Assembly (NCBI RefSeq): GCF_013369485.1
Contig: NZ_JABWEB010000001.1
Span: 310,001-374,000 of the forward strand
Direction: 5' to 3'
DNA from: Massilia sp. BJB1822
GTDB taxonomy: Bacteria > Pseudomonadota > Gammaproteobacteria > Burkholderiales > Burkholderiaceae_D
Length of the DNA stretch: 64,000 nucleotides
A program made the position numbers and the translations under genes. Of the stretch, positions 1-8,834 are shown one piece after another (position 1 is the first letter of the stretch; each line of letters starts with the position of its first letter). The notes beneath the pieces are model-generated. The model was given only the letters and a program-made list of their open reading frames with translations. It was not told the origin of the DNA and ran no database searches.

Positions 1-1550
1 TCTATGTGAACCCCTACTTCATGCAAGTGAGCGGCTTTTCGGAAGAAGAGCTGATCGGCGCGCCGCAAAACATCGTGCGCCACCCCGACATGCCGCCGGA
101 AGCCTTCGCCGACCTGTGGCGTTCCATCAAGGCCGGCACGCCGTGGACCGGTCTGGTGAAGAACCGCTGCAAAAATGGCGACTTCTACTGGGTAAAAGCC
201 AATATCACCCCGATCAAGGAAAATGGCCGCACCATCGGCTATATGTCGGTGCGCACCCGGCCCGAGCGCGAGCAGATCGCCAGCGCCGCCGCCGCCTACC
301 GCGCCATCCGCCAGAATGGCGACCATGGCATCACCATCAAGAACGGCCAGATCATCCGCTCCGGCATGGGCAATCTGCTGTCGCGCCTGAGCCATGTTTC
401 GCTCGGCATGCGCATCTGGTTCTCGACCAGCGTGGTCAACACCCTGTTGATGATCGTCTGCGCGGCCAGCCTGTTCGGCGACGGTTCCTCGCCCTGGATC
501 CGCTACGGCATCTTCGGCGCCACCTTCATCGGCCTGCTGATCAACGTCTTCCTGTGGTGGACGCTGCGCGTCGGCGTGCTGCATCCGCTGGGCCGCGCCC
601 TGGAAGGCGCGCGCCAGATCGCGGCGGGCGACCTGTCCGGCAGCTTCGACACCGACAGCACCGACGAAGTGGGCCAGCTGCTGCGCGCCCTGCAGCAGAT
701 GAACAATAATCTGATCGCCACCATCCGCGATGTGCGCGTGAATGTGGAAACCATGGCCGTGGCCACGCGCCAGATCGCCGCCGGCAATAACGACCTGTCG
801 GGCCGCACCGAGGCGCAGGCGGCCAGCCTGGAAAAAACCGCATCGAGCATCGACGAATTCTCGTCCACCGTGAAGGCCAATGCCGACAACTCGCTGCAGG
901 CCAACGACCTGGCGCAAGCGGCGTCGAATGTGGCGGAACAGGGCGGCGAAATCGTCTCCGACGTGATCGCCACCATGGACGAGATCAACAGCTCGTCGAA
1001 GAAGATTGTCGACATCATCGGCCTGATCGAGGGCATCGCCTTCCAGACCAATATCCTGGCGCTGAACGCGGCGGTGGAAGCGGCGCGCGCCGGCGAACAA
1101 GGCCGCGGCTTCGCCGTGGTGGCCGGCGAGGTGCGCAACCTGGCGCAGCGCTCCTCGGTGGCGGCGAAAGACATCAAGAACCTGATCAGCATCTCGGTCG
1201 GCAAAGTCAGCGACGGCATGGAACGCGCCCAGCGCGCCGGCGCCACCATGGAACAGGTGGTGAACTCGGTCAAGCAGGTGACGGCCATCATGGGCGAAAT
1301 CTCGGTCGCCTCGCGCGAGCAAAGCATCGGCGTCGACCAGGTGAACCAGGCCATCGCCCATATGGACCAGGTGACGCAGCAGAATGCCGCCCTGGTGGAA
1401 CAAGCCGCCGCCGCCGCCAACAGCCTGGCGGAAGAAGCCAGCAGCGTGTCGCAAGCCGTCAGCCTGTTCAAGTTCGGCAAGCCGGTGGGTGCTGCGCGCC
1501 GCAGCAGCGCCAGCCGCCCCGCGGCCAGTCCCAAACGCCTGGCCGCCTGA
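1..1550 (+). CDS. Methyl-accepting chemotaxis protein, PAS-HAMP-signalling domain (5' end outside window)
   Basis: Chemoreceptor that feeds CheA/CheW; Aer-like by layout. The frame is already open at the first base, and the visible product starts inside a PAS domain (VNPYFMQVSGFSEEEL, then the HPDMP and GDFYWVKANI segments), so the start lies upstream of the window. Two hydrophobic segments around 140-190 are followed by a HAMP region and a long cytoplasmic coiled coil. The conserved hairpin tip (GIAFQTNILALNAAVEAARAG, GRGFAVVAGEVRNLAQRS) identifies the MCP signalling domain. The PAS sensor plus the neighbouring respiratory genes suggests energy taxis or aerotaxis, but the ligand or cofactor is inferred. 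The C terminus is Ala/Arg/Ser-rich with no clear CheR/CheB pentapeptide. Confidence 0.93.
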   Translation, partial: YVNPYFMQVSGFSEEELIGAPQNIVRHPDMPPEAFADLWRSIKAGTPWTGLVKNRCKNGDFYWVKANITPIKENGRTIGYMSVRTRPEREQIASAAAAYRAIRQNGDHGITIKNGQIIRSGMGNLLSRLSHVSLGMRIWFSTSVVNTLLMIVCAASLFGDGSSPWIRYGIFGATFIGLLINVFLWWTLRVGVLHPLGRALEGARQIAAGDLSGSFDTDSTDEVGQLLRALQQMNNNLIATIRDVRVNVETMAVATRQIAAGNNDLSGRTEAQAASLEKTASSIDEFSSTVKANADNSLQANDLAQAASNVAEQGGEIVSDVIATMDEINSSSKKIVDIIGLIEGIAFQTNILALNAAVEAARAGEQGRGFAVVAGEVRNLAQRSSVAAKDIKNLISISVGKVSDGMERAQRAGATMEQVVNSVKQVTAIMGEISVASREQSIGVDQVNQAIAHMDQVTQQNAALVEQAAAAANSLAEEASSVSQAVSLFKFGKPVGAARRSSASRPAASPKRLAA

Positions 1551-1573
1551 TACCTTATACGTAAAGAAGCCTT

Positions 1574-3013
1574 ATGCACACCATCGCCCCCGCAGCCGAG
1601 CCCACGATCGAGTTCGATCCCGAGATCATCGGGAAAATGAGCCAGTCCGGCCCGCGCTATACCTCCTACCCGACGGCTGACCGCTTCACCCCGGACTTCG
1701 GCTACGGGAATTTCCTTGAGGCGCTGGCCAGCCTGAAACTGCGCGGCGGCCGCCGCGCCCTCTCGCTGTACGTGCACGTGCCCTTCTGCGACACGGTGTG
1801 CTACTACTGCGCCTGCAACAAGATCGTGACCAAGGACCGCAGCAAGGCGGCCACCTACCTGAGCTATCTGAAGCAGGAAATCGAGATGCAGGGCAAGCTG
1901 TTCGCCGGCTTGAACCGCGTCGAGCAGTTGCACTTCGGCGGCGGCACGCCGACCTATTTCAGCGACAAGCAGATGGGCGAGCTGATGGCCCACCTGCACC
2001 GCCAGTTCGAGTTCGCGCCGGACAGCGAGGGCGAGTACTCGATCGAGATCGACCCGCGCACCGTGACGCCGGAACGCGTGCATTCGCTGCGCGCGCAGGG
2101 CTTCAACCGCGTCAGCCTGGGCGTGCAGGACTTCGACCCCGAGGTGCAGAAGGCGGTCAACCGCATCCAGCCGATGGAAGAGACGCTGGCCGTGATGGAA
2201 GCGGCGCGCGACGCCGGCTTCCGCTCGATCAGCATCGACCTGATTTACGGCCTGCCGAAACAGAACCTGACGACCATGTCGCAGACCCTGAGCAAGGTGA
2301 TCGCCTCCAACCCGGACCGCATCGCGCTGTACAACTATGCGCACATGCCGCATCTGTTCAAGCCGCAGCGCCGCATCCTGGACGAAGACCTGCCGTCGCC
2401 CTCGGTCAAGCTGGGCATGCTGGCCGAGTGCATCGGCCGCCTGACGGCCGCCGGCTATGTGTATATCGGCATGGACCATTTCGCCAAGCCGACCGACGAC
2501 CTGGCCGTGGCCCAGCAGCAGGGCCGCCTGCACCGCAACTTCCAGGGCTATTCGACGCACGCCGAGATGGACCTGGTGGCTTGCGGCGTGTCGGCCATCA
2601 GCTCGGTGAACGCGACCTACAGCCAGAACGAAAAGACGCTGGACGAGTACTACGCCAAGCTCGATCAGGGCAAGCTGCCAATCGCGCGCGGCATCCAGCT
2701 CGGCACCGACGACCTGCTGCGCCGCATCATCATCCAGCGCCTGATGTGCAATTTCGAGCTGTCCATCGTTTCGCTGGAACAGGCGTATCCTATCGTCTTT
2801 AAAGGCTATTTCGCGGACGAGCTGAAAAAGCTCGCCGAGCTGGCCAAGGACGGCCTGGTGACGATCGACGCGGAGTGGATCTCGGTGACGCCGAAAGGCC
2901 GTCTGCTGATCCGCAATATCTGCATGGTGTTCGACCGCTATCTGAACGCGGCGCGCGCCGAGGCGGCGCGCAGTCCTGAAGTCCAGCCGCTGCGCTATTC
3001 GAAGACAATCTGA
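1574..3013 (+). CDS. hemN: Oxygen-independent coproporphyrinogen III oxidase
   Basis: Radical SAM enzyme that decarboxylates coproporphyrinogen III to protoporphyrinogen IX without O2. The 479-residue length is normal for HemN. The HVPFCDTVCYYCAC segment carries the CxxxCxxC cluster motif and the additional HemN cysteine; E. coli HemN reads CGCNK where this has CACNK. The GGGTPT loop (SAM binding) and the C-terminal HemN domain (NFELSI, LAELAKDGLV, RNICMVFDRY) are present. It lies 24 bases after the chemoreceptor and 8 bases before the next gene. Placement ahead of the cbb3 genes and the FNR-type regulator is the usual beta-proteobacterial low-oxygen arrangement, so FNR control is expected, though I see no FNR box directly before this gene. 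Confidence 0.97.
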   Translation: MHTIAPAAEPTIEFDPEIIGKMSQSGPRYTSYPTADRFTPDFGYGNFLEALASLKLRGGRRALSLYVHVPFCDTVCYYCACNKIVTKDRSKAATYLSYLKQEIEMQGKLFAGLNRVEQLHFGGGTPTYFSDKQMGELMAHLHRQFEFAPDSEGEYSIEIDPRTVTPERVHSLRAQGFNRVSLGVQDFDPEVQKAVNRIQPMEETLAVMEAARDAGFRSISIDLIYGLPKQNLTTMSQTLSKVIASNPDRIALYNYAHMPHLFKPQRRILDEDLPSPSVKLGMLAECIGRLTAAGYVYIGMDHFAKPTDDLAVAQQQGRLHRNFQGYSTHAEMDLVACGVSAISSVNATYSQNEKTLDEYYAKLDQGKLPIARGIQLGTDDLLRRIIIQRLMCNFELSIVSLEQAYPIVFKGYFADELKKLAELAKDGLVTIDAEWISVTPKGRLLIRNICMVFDRYLNAARAEAARSPEVQPLRYSKTI

Positions 3014-3021
3014 GGCAGTTA

Positions 3022-3834
3022 ATGAGCGGTTTGAATCTGTTGCCGGTGTTTGCCGTGGGCCTGGCCGGCAGCGTGCATTGCGTCGGCATGTGCGGCGGCA
3101 TCGTGGGCGCGCTGAGCGCAGCCCAGGGACCGGCGCGCCGCGTGATTCCCATCGCTCCCGCCGCCGCGCCGGCCGGTCTGGCCCTGCCGCAGGCCATCGA
3201 CAGCCTGGCGCGCGTGTTCGCCTATAACGCCGGCCGCATCGGCAGCTATATGCTGGCGGGCGCCATCGCCGGCGGCCTGGCCGGCGGCGCCGTCAGCCTG
3301 GCGCGTCTGACCTCGATCCAGACGGCCGGCCTGTGGGCCGCCAACCTGATGCTGGCCGCCCTCGGCCTCTACCTGATGGACGCCTGGCGCGGCCTGGCGC
3401 GGCTGGAAGCGGCCGGCGGCCTGCTGTGGCGCCATGTGCAGCCGCTGATGAAGCCCCTGCTGCCGATGGACACGCCGCTCAAAGCCCTGGCGCTGGGCGG
3501 CTTGTGGGGCTGGCTGCCCTGCGGCATGGTGTACAGCGTGCTGCTGACGGCCATGCTGAGCGGTTCGGCCGCCAGCGGCGCGGCCGTGATGTTTGCTTTT
3601 GGCCTGGGCACCCTGCCCATGCTGCTGGGCCTCGGCCTGGCCGGCGCGCGCGTGCGCCAGTATATGCAGCAGCGCAAAGTGCGCATCGCCTGCGGCCTGC
3701 TGGTGCTCGGCTTCGGCCTGCTTGGCCTGCTGCGCGCCAGCGGCCTGTCCATGCCCCTGCTCGATGCGCTCGGCCTGACCCATGGCGCCGGCCATGGCTG
3801 GCTCGACACCTTCTGCGTCACCCCTCGCCCATGA
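3022..3834 (+). CDS. TauE/SafE-like (UreH-type) membrane protein of the cbb3 cluster
   Basis: A 270-residue integral membrane protein with about six hydrophobic segments. The N-terminal segment contains GSVHCVGMCGG, an HCxxxC motif typical of the UreH/SafE-like branch often annotated sulfite exporter TauE/SafE. A second small-residue motif, WGWLPCGMVY, sits near 160. The gene lies between hemN and ccoI with an ATGA overlap into ccoI, so it belongs to the oxidase maturation operon. Members in this position are thought to help copper or haem handling for cbb3 oxidase; that role is inferred from position and from the Cys/His motif, not shown here. The name sulfite exporter should not be taken as a substrate claim. 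Confidence 0.85.
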   Translation: MSGLNLLPVFAVGLAGSVHCVGMCGGIVGALSAAQGPARRVIPIAPAAAPAGLALPQAIDSLARVFAYNAGRIGSYMLAGAIAGGLAGGAVSLARLTSIQTAGLWAANLMLAALGLYLMDAWRGLARLEAAGGLLWRHVQPLMKPLLPMDTPLKALALGGLWGWLPCGMVYSVLLTAMLSGSAASGAAVMFAFGLGTLPMLLGLGLAGARVRQYMQQRKVRIACGLLVLGFGLLGLLRASGLSMPLLDALGLTHGAGHGWLDTFCVTPRP

Positions 3835-6323
3835 ACCACGCCAGCTCACGAGCGGCGCGCCCCGACGACACGGCCGCCGCCCAGCCTCCCCTCGCCCCCG
3901 TCCTGCCGCAGGCCGATGCCGGCTGCTTCCACTGCGGCCTGCCGCTGCCGCGCGAAGCGCCGTGGCAGGTGACGATCGACGGCGCACCGCGCGCCATGTG
4001 CTGCCCCGGCTGCGCCGCCGTGGCCCAGACCATCGTCGACATCGGCCAGACCGATTACTACCGCAAGCGCACCGGCTTTGCCGCCACCGCCGACCAGGCC
4101 AGCCTGGTGCCGCCGGAGCTGGCGCTGTACAACAACGACGATCCGCGCTTCACCGCCGACGGCGAGTATTGCGAAGCGACCCTGCTGGTGGAAGGCATCC
4201 GCTGCGCCGCCTGCGTCTGGCTGATCGAGCACCGCCTGCAGTGCGTGGAAGGGGTGGCCAGCGCCAGCCTGAACGTCTCGACCGAGAAGCTGCAGGTGCG
4301 CTGGCAAAAAGACAAGCTGCAGGCCAGCGCCATCCTGCAGGCCGTGCGCGACATCGGCTACGCCGCCTTCCCCTACGACGCCGAGCGCCATGGCGCGCAG
4401 CTGCAGCGCGCCAGCCGCACCCTGGGCCGCCAGCTGTTCGTGGCCGGCCTGTCGATGATGCAGGTGATGATGTATGTGGCGCCCTCGTATATGGCGGGCG
4501 ATGACGGCACGCTGGACGCCAACATGGCGGCCCTGATGCAGTGGGCCAGCCTGCTCCTGACCCTGCCCGCCGTGGCGTATTCGGCCCTGCCCTTCTTCCA
4601 GGGCGCGCTGGCCAGCCTGCGCGCGCGCGTGCTGGGCATGGACGTCCCGGTGGCCATCGGCATCGCCGCCGCCTTCTTCGGCAGCGTAGCGGCCACCTGG
4701 CGCGGCGAGGGCGAGGTCTATTACGACTCGGTGACGATGTTCATCTTCCTGCTGCTGTGCAGCCGCTACCTGGAGATGGTGGCGCGGCGCAAGGCGGCCA
4801 GCGCGCTGGAACGCATGCAGCAAGCCCTGCCCGCCTCGGCGGCGCGCCTGAACAACTGGCCGCAGAGCCGCGACAGCACGGTGGTGCCGGCCGCCGCCCT
4901 GCAGCAGGGCGACATCATCCTGGTCAAGCCGGGCGAGGCGATTGCCGCCGACAGCGCCATCGTCGAAGGCCGCACCGCGATCGATATGTCGCTGCTGACC
5001 GGCGAAAGCGCGCCGCAGTCGCGCGGCCTGGGCGAGGAAGTGCCGGGCGGCGCCATCAACGCCAGCGCCGCCGTGCTGCTGCGCGTGCTGCGCCCGGCAC
5101 GCGAAAGCACCTTGGCCGACCTCCTGAAACTGATCGAGCGCGCCGGCGGCGCCAAGCCGCAGATCGCGCAATGGGCCGACCGCGTGGCCTCCTGGTTCGT
5201 CAGCGCCCTGCTGCTGTTCGCCCTGGCCACCTTCGCCTTCTGGTGGTGGCACGACGCGGCGCGCGCCTGGCCGGTGGCAATCGCCGTGCTGGTGGTGTCC
5301 TGCCCCTGTGCCCTGTCGCTGGCCACGCCCTCGGCGCTGGCAGCGGCCACTGACTATTTATTGAGCAGGGGCGTGCTGATCGTGCGGCCGCATGTGATGG
5401 AAACCCTGCACCGCGCCACCCATATCGTGTTCGACAAGACCGGCACCCTGACCATGGGCAAGCCGGTGGTGCAGCAGGTGCACAACTTCGGCGACAACCG
5501 CGAGGCCGTCAGCCTGCAGATCGCCGCCGCGCTGGAAGCGGGCAGCGCCCACCCCATCGGGCGCGCCATTGTGGCCGCGGCCCAGGCAGCGGGCGCCAGC
5601 GCCGGCTGGGAGGCCGAGGAAGTGCAGGAGCTGCCGGGCCAGGGACTGGAAGGCCGGGTGCAGGGCCAGCGCTACCGCCTCGGCAACCAGGCCTTCGTCA
5701 CCGGCCTGACCGGCAGCGCGCCGGCCTTCGACGGCGACGGCGCCACCGCCGTGTATCTGGGCACGGACGGGCGCTGGCTGGCCTGCTTCCTGCTCAGCGA
5801 TGCGCTGCGGCCGGACGCCCAGGCCACGGTCGACTACTTCCGCAGCCAGGGCAAGCAGCTGGTGCTGCTGAGCGGCGACCAGCATGCGCTGACGCGCAGC
5901 GTGGCGCTGGACCTGGGCATCGGCAGCGCGCACGGCGAATTCCTGCCCCAGCAAAAACTCGATTACGTGCAAAAATTGCAAGCAGAGGGCGCCGTGGTGG
6001 CCATGGTAGGCGACGGCATCAACGATGCGGCCGTGCTGAGCGCGGCCGACGTCTCCTTCGCCATGGGTTCGGGCGCGGCCCTGGCCCAGGCCCATGCCGA
6101 CACGGTCTTATTGAATGGACAACTGGGCGCCGTGGCCGACACGGCGCGCACGGCGGCGCGCACCATGGGCGTGATCCGGCAGAACCTGGCCTGGTCGACG
6201 TTGTACAATCTGGTGGCGATCCCGGCCGCCGCTTTCGGCTGGCTCAATCCCTGGCTGTCCGGTGTGGGCATGGCGCTCAGCTCGGCCGTGGTGATCTGCA
6301 ATGCGCTGCGCCTGCGCCGCTAG
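3831..6323 (+). CDS. ccoI: Copper-translocating P1B-type ATPase for cbb3 oxidase assembly
   Basis: Exports or delivers copper for the CuB site of CcoN. The open frame extends upstream to 3333, but the ATG at 3831 overlaps the previous stop as ATGA and gives an 830-residue product of normal length. Domains in order: an N-terminal Cys-rich metal-binding region (CFHCG, CCPGC), an HMA domain with GIRCAAC, membrane helices, the TGES actuator loop, the CPC ion motif (residues 491-493, in VVSCPCALSLATP), the phosphorylation motif DKTGTLT (Asp535), and MVGDGINDAAVL. The N-terminal double Cys region before HMA is characteristic of CcoI/FixI rather than CopA. Translationally coupled to the upstream gene and followed closely by ccoS. 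Confidence 0.96.
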   Translation: MNHASSRAARPDDTAAAQPPLAPVLPQADAGCFHCGLPLPREAPWQVTIDGAPRAMCCPGCAAVAQTIVDIGQTDYYRKRTGFAATADQASLVPPELALYNNDDPRFTADGEYCEATLLVEGIRCAACVWLIEHRLQCVEGVASASLNVSTEKLQVRWQKDKLQASAILQAVRDIGYAAFPYDAERHGAQLQRASRTLGRQLFVAGLSMMQVMMYVAPSYMAGDDGTLDANMAALMQWASLLLTLPAVAYSALPFFQGALASLRARVLGMDVPVAIGIAAAFFGSVAATWRGEGEVYYDSVTMFIFLLLCSRYLEMVARRKAASALERMQQALPASAARLNNWPQSRDSTVVPAAALQQGDIILVKPGEAIAADSAIVEGRTAIDMSLLTGESAPQSRGLGEEVPGGAINASAAVLLRVLRPARESTLADLLKLIERAGGAKPQIAQWADRVASWFVSALLLFALATFAFWWWHDAARAWPVAIAVLVVSCPCALSLATPSALAAATDYLLSRGVLIVRPHVMETLHRATHIVFDKTGTLTMGKPVVQQVHNFGDNREAVSLQIAAALEAGSAHPIGRAIVAAAQAAGASAGWEAEEVQELPGQGLEGRVQGQRYRLGNQAFVTGLTGSAPAFDGDGATAVYLGTDGRWLACFLLSDALRPDAQATVDYFRSQGKQLVLLSGDQHALTRSVALDLGIGSAHGEFLPQQKLDYVQKLQAEGAVVAMVGDGINDAAVLSAADVSFAMGSGAALAQAHADTVLLNGQLGAVADTARTAARTMGVIRQNLAWSTLYNLVAIPAAAFGWLNPWLSGVGMALSSAVVICNALRLRR

Positions 6324-6344
6324 AAAACATAGTGAACCGACAAG

Positions 6345-6512
6345 ATGGAAGTCCTGTATATCCTCGTTCCAGTCAGCATCGCCATTGTCTTCCTGGCGAT
6401 CTGGCTGTTCTTCAAAGCCTCCGACAGCGGCCAGTTCGACGACCTGGTCGGCCCCGGCCTGCGCGTATTACAGGACGATGACCGCAGCGAGCCGAAAGAC
6501 CCCCAGCAGTAA
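6345..6512 (+). CDS. ccoS: cbb3-type cytochrome oxidase assembly protein CcoS
   Basis: A 55-residue protein with one N-terminal membrane helix (LVPVSIAIVFLAIWLFF) followed by the FDDLVGPGLRVL segment conserved in CcoS/FixS. CcoS is needed for cofactor insertion into CcoN. It starts 21 bases after ccoI and completes the maturation operon. The C-terminal tail (DDDRSEPKDPQQ) is hydrophilic and presumably cytoplasmic. Identification rests on size, the helix, the conserved segment and the ccoI-ccoS-ccoN order. Confidence 0.92.
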   Translation: MEVLYILVPVSIAIVFLAIWLFFKASDSGQFDDLVGPGLRVLQDDDRSEPKDPQQ

Positions 6513-6527
6513 TTCGTTAGGGCAATT

Positions 6528-6541
6528 TTGATCCACATCAA
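6528..6541. promoter_or_regulatory. FNR box upstream of ccoN (perfect)
   Basis: TTGAT-CCAC-ATCAA matches the FNR/Anr consensus TTGAT-N4-ATCAA at all ten conserved bases. Its centre (6534.5) is 76 bases before the ccoN start. If it acts at -41.5, transcription would begin near 6576 with TACTCT (6564-6569) as the -10 element; the start point is inference. Confidence 0.88.
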
Positions 6542-6569
6542 AGTTTTTTGACGTTCATCCCGCTACTCT

Positions 6570-6583
6570 TTGATATACATCAT
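6570..6583. promoter_or_regulatory. Second, imperfect FNR-like box upstream of ccoN
   Basis: TTGAT-ATAC-ATCAT differs from the FNR consensus at one base. Its centre is 42 bases from that of the perfect box, which would place it at the inferred start point, where a bound regulator could repress. It may also be chance in AT-rich promoter DNA. Confidence 0.5.
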
Positions 6584-6609
6584 CAAAGCGTTCTCGGGAG
6601 AACATCAAA

Positions 6610-8040
6610 GTGGATCAATCATTGAACTACAACTACAAGATCGTGAAGCAATTCGCGATCGCCACGGTGGTGTGGGGCATTATTGGCATGCTGGTCGGCG
6701 TCATCATCGCCGCACAGCTAGCCTGGCCCGCACTGAACCTCGACATCCCCTGGCTGACGTACGGGCGCCTGCGTCCCTTACACACCAATGCCGTGATTTT
6801 CGCCTTCGGCATCTCGGGCTTGTTCGCCACCTCTTACTACGTCGTCCAGCGCACCTGCCAGGTGCGTCTGTTCTCCGACAAACTGGCTGCCTTCACCTTC
6901 TGGGGCTGGCAGGCCGTGATTCTGAGCGCCGTTGTCACCTTGCCAATGGGTCTGACCCGCGGCAAGGAATACGCGGAGCTGGAATGGCCAATCTCGATCC
7001 TGATCGCCGTGGTGTGGATTGCCTACGCGGTGGTGTTCTTCGGCACCATCGTCAAGCGTAAGGTCAAGCACATCTACGTGGCGAACTGGTTCTTCGGCTC
7101 CTACATCCTGGCCGTGACCATTCTGCACGTGGTCAACGGCATGAGCATGCCGGCTTCCCTGTTCAAGTCCTACTCCATGTACAGCGGCGTGCAAGACGCC
7201 ATGGTGCAATGGTGGTACGGCCACAATGCGGTGGGCTTCATCCTGACCGCCGGCTACCTGGGCATGGTCTACTACTTCATTCCGAAGCAGGCCGAGCGTC
7301 CAGTGTATTCCTACCGCCTGTCGATCGTGCACTTCTGGGCGCTGATCTTCACCTATATGTGGGCCGGTCCCCACCACCTGCACTACACCGCCCTGCCTGA
7401 CTGGACCCAGTCCCTCGGCATGGTGTTCTCGCTGATTCTGCTGGCACCGTCGTGGGGCGGCATGATCAACGGCATCATGACCCTGTCCGGCGCATGGCAC
7501 AAGCTGCGCACCGATCCGCTGCTGAAGTTCATGATCGTTTCGCTGTCCTTCTACGGTATCGCGACCTTCGAAGGTCCGATGATGTCGATCAAAACCGTGA
7601 ACGCACTGTCGCACTACACCGACTGGGGCATCGCCCACGTCCACGGCGGCGCACTGGGCTGGGTTGGCTTCATCACCATGGGCTCGATCTACTACCTGCT
7701 GCCACGCCTGGCTGGCCGCGAAAAAATGTACAGCATGCGTCTGGTCGACCTGCACTTCTGGGTGGCCACCATCGGCATCGTTCTGTACATCGCCGCAATG
7801 TGGATCGCCGGCGTGATGCAAGGCCTGATGTGGCGCGCAGTGAACCCGGACGGCACCCTGACCTACACCTTCGTGGAAAGCGTGAAAGCGACCTACCCGT
7901 ACTACGTGGTGCGCGTCGCCGGTGGCGTCCTCTACCTGGGCGGCATGATCATGATGGGCTACAACACTTGGATGACGCTGCGCGGCCGTGAAACCGTCAC
8001 CGCCCGCATCCCTGAGCTGAAAACCGCGGCACACGCCTGA
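6610..8040 (+). CDS. ccoN: cbb3-type cytochrome c oxidase subunit I (catalytic)
   Basis: Haem-copper oxidase core subunit that reduces O2 at the high-spin haem b3/CuB centre. The 476-residue protein has about 12 membrane helices. Histidine-bearing segments expected for haem and CuB ligands are present ([51 protein letters not shown]). It starts at a GTG with a purine-rich sequence (GGGAG) upstream and is followed by ccoO after 13 bases. This high-affinity oxidase is used at low oxygen, which fits the FNR box at 6528. Confidence 0.98.
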   Translation: MDQSLNYNYKIVKQFAIATVVWGIIGMLVGVIIAAQLAWPALNLDIPWLTYGRLRPLHTNAVIFAFGISGLFATSYYVVQRTCQVRLFSDKLAAFTFWGWQAVILSAVVTLPMGLTRGKEYAELEWPISILIAVVWIAYAVVFFGTIVKRKVKHIYVANWFFGSYILAVTILHVVNGMSMPASLFKSYSMYSGVQDAMVQWWYGHNAVGFILTAGYLGMVYYFIPKQAERPVYSYRLSIVHFWALIFTYMWAGPHHLHYTALPDWTQSLGMVFSLILLAPSWGGMINGIMTLSGAWHKLRTDPLLKFMIVSLSFYGIATFEGPMMSIKTVNALSHYTDWGIAHVHGGALGWVGFITMGSIYYLLPRLAGREKMYSMRLVDLHFWVATIGIVLYIAAMWIAGVMQGLMWRAVNPDGTLTYTFVESVKATYPYYVVRVAGGVLYLGGMIMMGYNTWMTLRGRETVTARIPELKTAAHA

Positions 8041-8053
8041 TTTGGAGCAAAGA

Positions 8054-8668
8054 ATGAAATTTTCACATGAATGGATCGAGAAGAACCCCTGGCTGATGAT
8101 CGCCCTGGTCACGGTAGTGGTGTCGGTCGGCGGCGCCGTTGAAATCGTGCCGCTGTTCTTCCAGAAATCGACCACGGAACCGGTGGCGGGCCTGAAGCCT
8201 TACTCCCCGCTGCGCCTGGTGGGCCGCGACATCTACGTGCGTGAAGGCTGCTACGCCTGCCACTCGCAGATGGTGCGTCCTTTCCGCGCCGAGACCGAAC
8301 GCTATGGCCACTACTCCGTGGCCGGCGAATTCGTCTACGACCGTCCCTTCCAATGGGGTTCCAAGCGCACCGGCCCGGATCTGGCCCGCGTGGGCGGCCG
8401 CTACAGCGATGAATGGCACCGTACCCACTTGAACAATCCGCGCGACGTGGTGCCGGAATCGAATATGCCGAACTACCCTTGGCTGTCGCAGACCAAGCTG
8501 GCGCCGCAAGACGTGATTCCGAAACTGCGCGCCCTGCAGCGCCTGGGCACGCCATATTCCGAAGAGGATGTGGCCAAGGCACCGGACGAGCTGAAGGACA
8601 AGACGGAAGAAGACGCCCTGATCGCCTACCTGCAAGGCCTGGGCACCCAGATCAAGACAAGGAACTGA
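8054..8668 (+). CDS. ccoO: cbb3-type cytochrome c oxidase subunit II (mono-haem)
   Basis: Membrane-anchored c-type cytochrome that passes electrons towards CcoN. An N-terminal helix ([24 protein letters not shown]) is followed by the haem c site CYACH in [14 protein letters not shown], a hallmark of CcoO. The ATG at 8054 is preceded by GGAG at 8044-8047; the longer frame from the TTG at 8042 would swallow that ribosome site, so the ATG is preferred. Product 204 residues, normal for the family. Confidence 0.97.
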   Translation: MKFSHEWIEKNPWLMIALVTVVVSVGGAVEIVPLFFQKSTTEPVAGLKPYSPLRLVGRDIYVREGCYACHSQMVRPFRAETERYGHYSVAGEFVYDRPFQWGSKRTGPDLARVGGRYSDEWHRTHLNNPRDVVPESNMPNYPWLSQTKLAPQDVIPKLRALQRLGTPYSEEDVAKAPDELKDKTEEDALIAYLQGLGTQIKTRN

Positions 8669-8669
8669 C

Positions 8670-8834
8670 ATGGCTATCGAAAAACTGTTTGACAGCGCCA
8701 GCAGCGTCATGACGGTGGTGTCATTCATCACCTTCATCGGCATCGTCTGGTGGGCATGGGCTGGTCGTAATCAGGCGGGCTTTGCGCAGGCAGCGCAACT
8801 GCCTTTCGCCGACGAGGAGAAACAAAATGGTTGA
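8670..8834 (+). CDS. ccoQ: cbb3-type cytochrome oxidase subunit CcoQ
   Basis: A 54-residue protein with one membrane helix (VMTVVSFITFIGIVWWAWA), the size and position of CcoQ/FixQ, which stabilises the oxidase complex. It starts one base after the ccoO stop, and its last 8 bases overlap the start of ccoP. The Trp-rich end of the helix followed by a short polar tail (FADEEKQNG) is typical. Confidence 0.93.
   Translation: MAIEKLFDSASSVMTVVSFITFIGIVWWAWAGRNQAGFAQAAQLPFADEEKQNG

Noticed and set aside
503..2560. 685-residue frame on the minus strand under the chemoreceptor and hemN
   Set aside because: Low-complexity His/Arg/Ala/Gln-rich product that is antisense to two clear genes; typical of high-GC shadow frames.
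3846..5252. 468-residue minus-strand frame opposite ccoI
   Set aside because: Shadow frame; ccoI motifs (HMA, TGES, CPC) lie in the same region on the plus strand.
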